Positions 16,877 through 27,890 of a DNA stretch of 64,000 nucleotides are shown in pieces. Source of the stretch: Tamlana sp. I1 (lineage in GTDB: Bacteria > Bacteroidota > Bacteroidia > Flavobacteriales > Flavobacteriaceae); the NCBI RefSeq assembly GCF_015355625.1, contig NZ_JACLAF010000002.1, forward strand, positions 1 to 64,000, read 5' to 3'. Within the stretch, counting starts at the first letter, position 1. Every line of letters begins with the position of its first letter. The notes below the pieces were generated by a model, which did no database searches, was not told where the DNA came from, and was given only the letters and a program-made list of their open reading frames with translations. The translations under genes and the position numbers were made by a program.

Positions 16877-19345
16877 ATGATTAAAAAATTCATCCTTGGT
16901 ATTGCCTTATTGGCGCTCCTATCATTTACTTTAGTTAGTAATTTTAGAGAAATAGTAATTAAAAAACTTGAAAACTACGCCAATAACTATCCTGAAAAAC
17001 TATACCTACAAACCGATAAACCTTATTATACTATTGGTGATGATATTTGGTATACCGCATACCTTGTTAATGGAATTACGCACGAACGTTCTAAAAAAAG
17101 CAACATTATTTATGTTGAACTTATTGATGCTTCGCATACCATAATTGATAAAAAACAACTCTTCTCCGATGATGTAAGTGTGGCTGGCGATTTTAAAATT
17201 ACCGCAGATTTAAAACCAGGAAAATACACCCTTAGAGCCTACACCAATTACATGCGCAATAAAAGTGGCGATTACTTTTTTCAGAAAGAAATTAGCATTT
17301 GGGATGTAAAAAAACCTATTAACACAGCGAGTATTGATTCCTTATTGCAATCTACTCCCGAAAAAAAATTAGAACCCAAATTTAAACCTACACTTAATTT
17401 TTATCCCGAAGGTGGTAACTTAATAAATGGTTTGCACTGCAAAATGGTTGTTAAGGCTAGTGATGAAAAAAATAGAGATGTTTCAATTCAAGGGGTTATT
17501 AAAAATTCAGACGGAGTTGAAGTATGTCCTTTTAAAACCCAAGATTTGGGTATGGCATTCATCACATTAAATCCTGAACCAAACAAAACCTATTACGCGA
17601 GTGTGTTTATTAATGATGAAGAAATAAAATATCCGTTACCAAAAGCACTTCCAAACGGCTATAAATTAAGCGCTGCAAATCATGGAAACCAAATTATTAT
17701 AAACGTTGTTTCCAACACTGCATTAGGACTTAAAAATACTTTGTTAGTCGGACATGAGCGTGGGGCTTTAATTTTTGAAAAACTTGAAACCGAAGGCGTT
17801 CATGAATATTCGGTACAACTTAGCACAAAACTACTGCGTGACGGTGTTGCCAATTTTACACTGTTCGATAATAATGGCAGACCTGTTTGCGAACGTTTAG
17901 TTTTTATAGACAACCCCGAAAATGATATCAAAGTAAATGTCTCCCTTAACAAGAAATCTCCAAAAACAAGAGACAAAGTCACTTTAAAACTAAACTTAAA
18001 AGATAAGGACAGCTTACCCCTATCTGGGAATATGTCCATGTCTATCACAGATATTGATGCCGTTGGACAAAGCACAAAAAGTGAAAATATAAAAACCTAC
18101 CTTTTATTAAATTCCGATTTACGCGGTACCATTAAAAATCCAGGTTACTTTTTTGAAAAAAATAACGATCCTAAAAGACGCTACCTTCTCGATTTAGTTA
18201 TGTTAAGTCATGGTTGGAGACGATTTACTTGGACAGATTTACTATATAAAAGCCCTAGCCCAGATAAATACAATGCCGAAACTGGCCTCTATATTTCTGG
18301 AAGAACCCTATATCAAGATAAGAGTCTTACAAAAATATCGGCGGCCACTAGAATTACCTTCATGAGTAAGCCTCCGTTTCAAGACAAAATGCAATCCAAT
18401 GAACACGGAATCTTTAAATACGGGCCATTCATTTTTAATGATTCTATGCCCGTACTTATTGAAGCTCGAGTTAAAGATTTCAAATCTGATGCAAACAAGA
18501 AAAACAGATTTGTTTCTATTTATTTAGACGCGCCTTTTAATAACAGCCCTAAAATAACAAAGCATGCCGTTATTAAAGATTTTATAGAAGACAGTACAAA
18601 AGTTATCAACTTCATCAATCAATCGAAAAACGAAATATTTATTGACTCGTTATATTTAGACAACGCCACAAGACTGGAGGAAGTTTTAATAACAGCTACA
18701 AGAGAAACAGAAGAAGAAAAACGACACAATGAATTAAATGATAGAACACTTCATGGCGAACCTAGTCATAGAATTGATATGAGCGAATATGAAAATTACC
18801 AATCGCAATCCATCTTTTTTTTAATTAATATGCTACCTGGAGTTTCTGCCCATAACGGATCCATATCAATTCGAAATTCGGGAACCCCAAAAATTATGCT
18901 TGATGGTGTTATTGTTGAATTAGAAGATATTGAATTCATGACAGGAGATAACATAGAATTTATTGATGTGCTAACAGGCATAGACGCTGCCATGTATAGT
19001 AATGCTGCAAATGGAATAATTGCTATTTACTCTAAGGAAGGTTCGTTTAATCAAAATTCAAACATCGAACGTAAGCCAGGAATTATCGATTTTACGGCTA
19101 AAGGTTTTTATACCGCAAGAGAATTTTATGCGCCAGATTATGACGATGAATTTAATGAAGCTTCAAAACAAGACATTAGAACCACCTTACATTGGGAACC
19201 AAAAATTAGATTATCAACACAAAATCCCAATGCTGAAATCTCATTCTTTACAAGTGATATTCAAACAAACTATGCTATAAAAATTGAAGGTATAACCGAC
19301 TCTGGAACGCCGTTTTACCATTTATCTACTTTGGAAGTGGATTAA
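16877..19345 (+). CDS. MG2-like domain protein with TonB-plug-like domain
   Basis: 822 residues. A hydrophobic segment (3-22) exports it. Residues about 40-150 (YLQTDKPYYTIGDDIWYTAYLV, GKYTLRAYTNYM) form a macroglobulin MG2-like domain, and further beta-rich domains run to about 560. From about 610 (LEEVLITATRETEEE) to 715 the sequence follows the plug domain of TonB receptors: MLPGVSAHNGSISIRNSG, KIMLDGVIVE, IEFIDVLTG and NGIIAIYSKEG. No barrel follows. This architecture recurs in Bacteroidota without a known role; it may be an envelope protein working with TonB receptors. Lone gene. Confidence 0.75.
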   Translation: MIKKFILGIALLALLSFTLVSNFREIVIKKLENYANNYPEKLYLQTDKPYYTIGDDIWYTAYLVNGITHERSKKSNIIYVELIDASHTIIDKKQLFSDDVSVAGDFKITADLKPGKYTLRAYTNYMRNKSGDYFFQKEISIWDVKKPINTASIDSLLQSTPEKKLEPKFKPTLNFYPEGGNLINGLHCKMVVKASDEKNRDVSIQGVIKNSDGVEVCPFKTQDLGMAFITLNPEPNKTYYASVFINDEEIKYPLPKALPNGYKLSAANHGNQIIINVVSNTALGLKNTLLVGHERGALIFEKLETEGVHEYSVQLSTKLLRDGVANFTLFDNNGRPVCERLVFIDNPENDIKVNVSLNKKSPKTRDKVTLKLNLKDKDSLPLSGNMSMSITDIDAVGQSTKSENIKTYLLLNSDLRGTIKNPGYFFEKNNDPKRRYLLDLVMLSHGWRRFTWTDLLYKSPSPDKYNAETGLYISGRTLYQDKSLTKISAATRITFMSKPPFQDKMQSNEHGIFKYGPFIFNDSMPVLIEARVKDFKSDANKKNRFVSIYLDAPFNNSPKITKHAVIKDFIEDSTKVINFINQSKNEIFIDSLYLDNATRLEEVLITATRETEEEKRHNELNDRTLHGEPSHRIDMSEYENYQSQSIFFLINMLPGVSAHNGSISIRNSGTPKIMLDGVIVELEDIEFMTGDNIEFIDVLTGIDAAMYSNAANGIIAIYSKEGSFNQNSNIERKPGIIDFTAKGFYTAREFYAPDYDDEFNEASKQDIRTTLHWEPKIRLSTQNPNAEISFFTSDIQTNYAIKIEGITDSGTPFYHLSTLEVD

Positions 19346-19430
19346 CTGTAAGGTGTCACTTTTTGTATTGATTAATTTCAATGAAATAAAATGATATGGT
19401 ATGGATCTAATTATTTTCTGATGGGTTTTC

Positions 19431-21098
19431 TTAATGACTGATATCTGCTTTTTCAAGAAGTACCAAATTAAAGTCTGAATGAATTTCCACATGAGCGTTT
19501 ATTACTTTTGAAAGGGTTCCCGAATAGGCATCGCGAACTGTTGTTCCTTCTTCAAAAACATTGGAAACAGCGATATTTTTTATGCCTTTTTCTAAATTTA
19601 ATCCGATAACAACGGCATCATTAAAATTGGTTTTATGATAACTTCTTGAAAACACATAAGGTGTTTGAGAAATCATATGATGCTTTCCTGCGCCTACTGA
19701 CGGGTGCTTTGCTCTAAACTGCCCTATTTTTTGCCAATGATTTAAAATTGCTTGTGTTTCTGGATTTGATTTGACAGCCTCCCAATTCATAAACGTTCGC
19801 AAATTGGCATCGCCTACTGCCCCTTCAGCATGTAAAACCCTAGCCGATTCGTCGCCGTAATATATTTGAGCCGCCCCTTGTGATAATAATAGTTTTGTAG
19901 CAGTTTCAAATGATTTTTCTCGTTTAGCATCGAAAGGTTGCCCATCGTCATGGGACGTTAAATAGTTTAATACGCTATATCCTTTTAAATCGTTATGAAG
20001 TAATGCATCGTATTTTGAAAACATGGTTTCATAATCCAATTGCTGCGCATCCCACTTAAATTCAAAATTGATTAACTGATTGAAAGCCTTATCGAAATAA
20101 TTTACTTTTTTATCGCCAAAATCGAATGCTTTCGTGGCGCTTATTCCGTAGTTATAAACTTCGCCCACTAAATAAAAACCGTTAGCATCTAAAACCTTTT
20201 CAGGGTTATTGGTTTTAAAATCAGCAAAAGCGGCATCTAAAACTTTTCTGAATTCCTGCCACACGTAGGCTTCCGTGTGTTTTACGGTATCTACACGGTA
20301 ACCGTCAATGCCAAATTCGGTAACATAATCGGCCAACCATTTCATGATGTAAAATCGTGGCGCTCTAGGATAACCTGTTTTTTCAAAAAAAGCATCCAAT
20401 TCGGCAATTTCTTGCTCGTAACGCCCTTCTGCTTTCCATTTTTCAACCAATTGCGTTGGAAGTTCTACACTATCGTTGCTTTCGGTTCTTATATCTGGTA
20501 AGTTCTCAACTAGCGTACAAGTTACCGTACTGTCGAAATTATGATAATCGCAAGCAGGTCCTGTACGCACCCAATCGTCTGGCCAAACAGGATCTTGGGC
20601 GGTTACTGGCCCTGTATGATTTATTACGGCATCTAAAACAATACGGATGCCGTTTTTATGCGCAACCTCAACAAGATGTTTTAAATCGGCTTTGGTTCCA
20701 AAATTAGGATCTAGGTTGGTCCAATCTTTAGTCCAATAGCCATGATAACCGTAAGTTACCCCAGTCCCTTCATCGGTGCCGCCATGAATTTGTTCTACAA
20801 TGGGCGTCATCCAAATGGCATTCACCCCCAGTTTTGTAAAATAGCCCGCTTCAATTTTTTCGATAACACCTTTAATATCGCCGCCTTCAAAACCACGTAA
20901 AACGCCGGTTTCTTTATTACGGTTAAAATTCACATCGTTTGTAGTATCACCATTATTAAACCTATCGGTAAGCATGAAATATATGGTAGCTGCATCCCAA
21001 TCAAAAGGCACAGCCTCGGCCTCCTTTAGCTTTTCTTGTTGATTTTGACATCCTACGAATAGCATTCCTAAAATAAAAAGTGATCCTAATTTAAGCAT
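19431..21098 (-). CDS. GH13 alpha-amylase family lipoprotein
   Basis: 555 residues. Lipobox FVGC (lipid on Cys17) places it in the envelope, probably at the surface or periplasmic face. The catalytic (beta/alpha)8 barrel has the four GH13 regions: DAVINH (156-161), GYRVDTVKH (266-274, nucleophile D270), the acid E313 in VGEVYN, and SHD (382-384). Asp/Gly-rich DRFNNGDTTND near 45-55 is the calcium-binding-type loop of bacterial amylases. Last gene of the minus-strand starch cluster, only 3 bp after the preceding GH13 gene, so co-translated. Exact specificity (endo-amylase versus cyclodextrinase) not decided. Confidence 0.92.
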   Translation of the reverse strand: MLKLGSLFILGMLFVGCQNQQEKLKEAEAVPFDWDAATIYFMLTDRFNNGDTTNDVNFNRNKETGVLRGFEGGDIKGVIEKIEAGYFTKLGVNAIWMTPIVEQIHGGTDEGTGVTYGYHGYWTKDWTNLDPNFGTKADLKHLVEVAHKNGIRIVLDAVINHTGPVTAQDPVWPDDWVRTGPACDYHNFDSTVTCTLVENLPDIRTESNDSVELPTQLVEKWKAEGRYEQEIAELDAFFEKTGYPRAPRFYIMKWLADYVTEFGIDGYRVDTVKHTEAYVWQEFRKVLDAAFADFKTNNPEKVLDANGFYLVGEVYNYGISATKAFDFGDKKVNYFDKAFNQLINFEFKWDAQQLDYETMFSKYDALLHNDLKGYSVLNYLTSHDDGQPFDAKREKSFETATKLLLSQGAAQIYYGDESARVLHAEGAVGDANLRTFMNWEAVKSNPETQAILNHWQKIGQFRAKHPSVGAGKHHMISQTPYVFSRSYHKTNFNDAVVIGLNLEKGIKNIAVSNVFEEGTTVRDAYSGTLSKVINAHVEIHSDFNLVLLEKADISH

Positions 21099-21101
21099 AT
21101 C

Positions 21102-22988
21102 TTATTGTAATTTTAAGATGAAAGACTCTAAAGGTTTCAAAGTTATTTTTGCCACAGCTTCATTTTCTGAAACTTTTAACACGGTCTTATATTTATCATA
21201 CAACAAATCTTCCAACAGATAATCTCTTGATTCCAACTGCCATGTTTTAATAAGTGCTTCTGGTAATTTCAAATTAATTTCGGCACCGTAATCTGCATCA
21301 AAATTACTTATAACAATAAGTTTTTCATTAGAACTCCAACGCGCATAAGCCAATTGTTTTGCCGTATAAAACTCGGTATCTGCTTTATTGTATTCGTGTA
21401 AATCTTGGTAGGCCCCCATTAAGGCTTCGCTAGAAATAGTCACGTTTAACAAACGCTTATAAAAATCGCGTAGGTTCAATTCTTCTGCAGTGGATTGGCC
21501 GCCATCAAATTGTTTATTATTCACCCAACGGTTTATGGTTGGTACACTACCATAATCGAAAATTGAAGTTCTTGAAGGATCTCCAAAACCTAAATCTTCG
21601 GCTCCTGGCTCCCCTAATTCTTGTCCGAAATAAATTAAAGTCGGTGATGTACTTATGGTTGCCGAAACCACCATGGCAGGTTTAGCTATTTGAGCATTTC
21701 CTGCAAATTCTGGGCTTGCAATACGCTGCTCGTCATGATTCTCTAAAAAGTGTAGCATGTGGTGTTCAATATCTTTTAAATCCTCTTGAATGGGAGGAAT
21801 ATTATCGGTTTTCCCATAACCTTGAATCACATGTTTTAAAGTGTCGTACAATTGTACTTTATCGTATAAGTAATCCATTTTTCCTTTACGGATATAATCG
21901 CGGTACAAACTTGGGTTATAAACTTCGGCAAGCAAAAAAGCGTCAGGATTTTTCATTTTTATAGCAGAATTCATGTAGCTCCAAAATTCAACAGGAACCA
22001 TTTCAGCCATATCATAACGAAAACCATCAACACCTTTTTCGGTCCAAAACAAGGCAATATCTTTAAACTTATCCCAAGAATCTGGTACGGTTTTACCTTT
22101 CCAAAACTCGAAATGTGCTTTATAATCCTTCATATCGAAACCTTCGGGCAAAGGGTCAAAATCATGTCTTCCCTCGGGCGATACCCCGTAATTAATTTTA
22201 ACCGTTTCGTACCAATCGTTAGGATCTGGTTGCGATAAACGCGAACCGTTCCCTGTCCATTTCGATGGGACTTCTTCAAACTTACCATCCGACAACGGAT
22301 GCTTCTCCCCGCCTAAAGGCAAATAGCCATTTTGCCAATTGGGCACTTTAAAAGCCTCTCCCGGATTGTAATAAAAATTATTATTTACGCTATAAACCAC
22401 TGTTTTATCGTCGGTTTCTCCAAAATCGGTAATCCCTTCTGGTTTGGAAATGCTTTTATAATTTCGTGCTACGTGATTAGGAACGATATCAATAATCAAT
22501 TTTAAACCGGCTTTATGCGTAAGTTCTATTAAAGCTTCAAATTCTTGTAAACGCGCTGCTGGATTTTCGGCCAAATCTGGATTTACATTGTAATAATCTT
22601 TAACCGCATAAGGCGAACCGGCGCGTCCTTTTACCACATCGGGGTCGTCGTTAGAAATGCCATATTTTGTATAATCGGTAATGACATCATGATGCGGAAC
22701 GCCTGTATACCAAATGTGCGTTACCCCTAAATCCTTTATTTCTGCTAAAGCTTTATCTGTAAAATCGCTAAACTTACCAACGCCATTTTCTTCAATGGTT
22801 CCCCAAGGTTTATTGGTCGTGTTTGTGTTGCCGAACAAGCGGGTAAACACTTGATAAACGACTTCTTTTCTTGATTTTTTATCGTTCGCCATCAAGTTAT
22901 TTTCAGACAATACTTCTTTCTCTTTAGTGCCACAACTTACTAATACAACTAAAACCGTTACAATGGATACTACGCGAAGCTTTAACAT
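21102..22988 (-). CDS. GH13 alpha-amylase family lipoprotein
   Basis: 628 residues. Lipobox VSCG (Cys19) follows a short signal. GH13 regions: DIVPNH (167-172), GFRYDMAE (322-329, nucleophile D326), acid E355 (LAEVYN) and ENHD (416-419). A long insertion after strand 3 (about 180-290, aromatic and Gly rich) shapes the active site and is common in Bacteroidota oligosaccharide-acting members next to susC. All catalytic residues are present. Starts the pair with the 555-residue enzyme; a 354-bp gap with a nested inverted repeat separates it from the neopullulanase gene. Confidence 0.92.
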   Translation of the reverse strand: MLKLRVVSIVTVLVVLVSCGTKEKEVLSENNLMANDKKSRKEVVYQVFTRLFGNTNTTNKPWGTIEENGVGKFSDFTDKALAEIKDLGVTHIWYTGVPHHDVITDYTKYGISNDDPDVVKGRAGSPYAVKDYYNVNPDLAENPAARLQEFEALIELTHKAGLKLIIDIVPNHVARNYKSISKPEGITDFGETDDKTVVYSVNNNFYYNPGEAFKVPNWQNGYLPLGGEKHPLSDGKFEEVPSKWTGNGSRLSQPDPNDWYETVKINYGVSPEGRHDFDPLPEGFDMKDYKAHFEFWKGKTVPDSWDKFKDIALFWTEKGVDGFRYDMAEMVPVEFWSYMNSAIKMKNPDAFLLAEVYNPSLYRDYIRKGKMDYLYDKVQLYDTLKHVIQGYGKTDNIPPIQEDLKDIEHHMLHFLENHDEQRIASPEFAGNAQIAKPAMVVSATISTSPTLIYFGQELGEPGAEDLGFGDPSRTSIFDYGSVPTINRWVNNKQFDGGQSTAEELNLRDFYKRLLNVTISSEALMGAYQDLHEYNKADTEFYTAKQLAYARWSSNEKLIVISNFDADYGAEINLKLPEALIKTWQLESRDYLLEDLLYDKYKTVLKVSENEAVAKITLKPLESFILKLQ

Positions 22989-23133
22989 GTTGTTTTTATT
23001 TAATTTCTAACTTAAAATTTATTTTTTCTGAATATTATTTTTCTATCATTCTCGTAATAAGCAATAGTGTTGTTCATTTTTTCCATTGATGAAAAAACGA
23101 ACCAAAAAAATCTAGGCTTACGAATCTTTATCT

Positions 23134-23260
23134 AAATTTATCGCTCGACACCTAAATTTCAGAAACTCGCTTTGAAAATTATTGCTAGCTTCAAAAACTC
23201 GTTTAGCTCAAACAGTCTGAAATTTTACGGTGTTTTCACTTCAAATTTTACGATAAATTT
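23134..23260. repeat. Nested inverted-repeat element inside the GH13 cluster
   Basis: Perfect outer arms AAATTTATCG (23134-23143) / CGATAAATTT (23251-23260) enclose perfect inner arms AAATTTCAGA (23154-23163) / TCTGAAATTT (23216-23225). The centre contains a duplicated AACTCG word. The rest of the 354-bp gap (22989-23342) holds no gene. It looks like a dispersed, foldable intergenic element; it could pause, process or end the operon transcript. Confidence 0.7.
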
Positions 23261-23342
23261 TCGATAGGCCATACCCTACTTAACTTCAAAACGTTATTGT
23301 TGTAATTATCATACCTAATTTATGGTATCCACCAGCAGGATA

Positions 23343-25235
23343 TTATTTAGTTGTTAATAAAAGTGGTCCTTTTTTTGAAAGTTTCAATGTAGCATCCCAC
23401 TTGACCGCTTCACCTGAAATTACATTTTTAAGTGTTTTCCCTTCCAAGCCTAACTCTTTAAAATGTGACAGATCTAAATCAATGGGACTTTCATTTTTAT
23501 TCAAAATTAACACCACAGTTTCATTGCCTTCGATTCTACTTAACAGATAAACCCCATTTTCTGGAGCAAAATGAATGGTTTTCCCTTTATGAATGGCCTC
23601 ACTTTCCTTTCTGTAGTTCAATATTTTTTGAACAAAACCCTGCATATCTACTTGCTCCTTTGTTAAGCCTTTTCCTGAAAAAGCATTAACAGCATCGCCT
23701 TCCCAGCCGCCAGGAAAATCGGTTCTAATTAAACCATGATCGTGAGGTTTTGCAGTGTTTTGCATTAATATTTCTGTGCCGTAATACATTTGTACAATGC
23801 GTGGCATTAGGAATATATAACTCAATGCCATTTTTGTATTTACCACATTTTCTTTTAACTGTGTAAACACGCGATCCATATCGTGATTGTCTGGAAACAC
23901 TAAAATCGCTTCAGGGTTGGTATAGGTAAAATCCATCGCTAAACCTTCGTACATTTTTACGAAACCTGTGCTCCAAGCCTCTTCTTCATTTAGAGCATTT
24001 ACAATGTTTTCTTGCATCGGAAAATCCATCGTCGATGTTAAATGCGACTCGTAACCTTCCTTATTTGGCGTGCCTGTTTGCCAATAACGAACCAATAACG
24101 GATTGGTGCTCCACTCTTCGCCAACAATACTAAAATTGGGATATTCGCTCATAATGGCGCCCGCCCAATCGCTCATAAACGCTTTGTCTGGATACGGGTA
24201 GGTGTCTTGACGAATACCGCCCAAGCCTAAAGTTTCTATCCACCAAATATTATTTTGAATGATGTATTTCGCCATAAACGGATTCTTCTGATTTAAATCT
24301 GGCATAGACGGCACAAACCACCCTTCAGTCATGTCTTGCTTATCAATTTTTGAAGCATAAACATCCTGATTTGCTGTACGTCTATGATTTGAATTTTTCA
24401 GTTTACCCTTAGTTTCAAAAGTTTTTTGCTGATTTACCCAGTCTTCAAAAGGCAAATCGGTCATCCACCAATGGTTACTTCCGCAGTGGTTTGCCACCAT
24501 ATCCATAATTAATTTTAAACCACGCTCGTTCATTTCTTGAGACAATTCGATGTATTCATCTAAAGTTCCAAAACGCGGATCGACTTCATAAAAATCGGTC
24601 ATAGCATAACCATGATACGACGATGTTGGCATATCGTTAGTTAACATAGGCGTTGGCCAAATGGCTGTAAATCCCAATCCGTGGATGTAATCTAAATTAT
24701 TAATTATACCACGAATATCCCCACCATGCCTGCCATAATCATCTTTACGGTTAAGCACTTTCTCTTGCATGCTTTTAACCACATCGTTGGATGTATCGCC
24801 ATTCGCAAAACGATCGGGCGTAATTAAATAAATGGCATCACTACTGTTAAATCCTATATACGCTTCCGCGGATTTGTCTCGCGCTTTCAATTCATATTTG
24901 TAAACTATTTTTTTACCTTTTTTAGGTTTGAAAACAATATCAAAACTTCCGGGTTTAGCTGAAGCAGAAATATTTAAATCGATGAATAAATAATTCGGAC
25001 TTTTAGCGTGATGTACTTTGGTAATGCTTACGCCTTCATAATTAATTTCGGGAACAGCCTCCCCTATTTTGGGACCATACACTAACAATTGAAGTTCTGA
25101 ATTTTTAAAACCCACCCACCAATTTGAAGGTTCAACGCGTGTAATTTGAGCATTTAAAGTCATACCCAAAACCAACACAACCAGTAACAGAGTGGCTTGT
25201 ATTTTTCTACTTAATCCTTTTATATTTCTACTCAT
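23343..25235 (-). CDS. susA: Periplasmic neopullulanase, SusA-type GH13
   Basis: 630 residues. A signal peptide (about 12-30, ending LNAQ) is followed by a cyclomaltodextrinase N-terminal beta domain (RVEPSNWWVGFKNSELQLL, about 33-120), the mark of SusA and related neopullulanases, then the GH13 barrel: DMVANH (245-250), GIRQDT (340-345, nucleophile D344), acid E373 in GEEW, and DNHD (449-452). It should cut imported maltodextrins and pullulan in the periplasm to maltose, panose and short oligomers. Lies 39 bp downstream of susB in the same direction, so they form one transcript. Confidence 0.93.
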   Translation of the reverse strand: MSRNIKGLSRKIQATLLLVVLVLGMTLNAQITRVEPSNWWVGFKNSELQLLVYGPKIGEAVPEINYEGVSITKVHHAKSPNYLFIDLNISASAKPGSFDIVFKPKKGKKIVYKYELKARDKSAEAYIGFNSSDAIYLITPDRFANGDTSNDVVKSMQEKVLNRKDDYGRHGGDIRGIINNLDYIHGLGFTAIWPTPMLTNDMPTSSYHGYAMTDFYEVDPRFGTLDEYIELSQEMNERGLKLIMDMVANHCGSNHWWMTDLPFEDWVNQQKTFETKGKLKNSNHRRTANQDVYASKIDKQDMTEGWFVPSMPDLNQKNPFMAKYIIQNNIWWIETLGLGGIRQDTYPYPDKAFMSDWAGAIMSEYPNFSIVGEEWSTNPLLVRYWQTGTPNKEGYESHLTSTMDFPMQENIVNALNEEEAWSTGFVKMYEGLAMDFTYTNPEAILVFPDNHDMDRVFTQLKENVVNTKMALSYIFLMPRIVQMYYGTEILMQNTAKPHDHGLIRTDFPGGWEGDAVNAFSGKGLTKEQVDMQGFVQKILNYRKESEAIHKGKTIHFAPENGVYLLSRIEGNETVVLILNKNESPIDLDLSHFKELGLEGKTLKNVISGEAVKWDATLKLSKKGPLLLTTK

Positions 25236-25274
25236 ACGACACCTATTTTGTTTCTAAAAAATCTTCAAAAAAAA

Positions 25275-27801
<2,527 letters not shown>

Positions 27802-27831
27802 AAACAACCCCAAAATGAATTGGGATTGTTT
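27802..27831 (-). terminator. Terminator after the maltose phosphorylase gene
   Basis: AAACAACCCCAA / TTGGGATTGTTT, 12-bp stem with one mismatch and a 6-base loop, about 60 bp past the GH65 stop on the minus strand, followed by TTTATTTGTTT. Confidence 0.7.
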
Positions 27832-27890
27832 CAAACAAAAAAAAACTAACTATTAACAAAAACTCTTTTCAGAATTTTAAAAACTCACTT

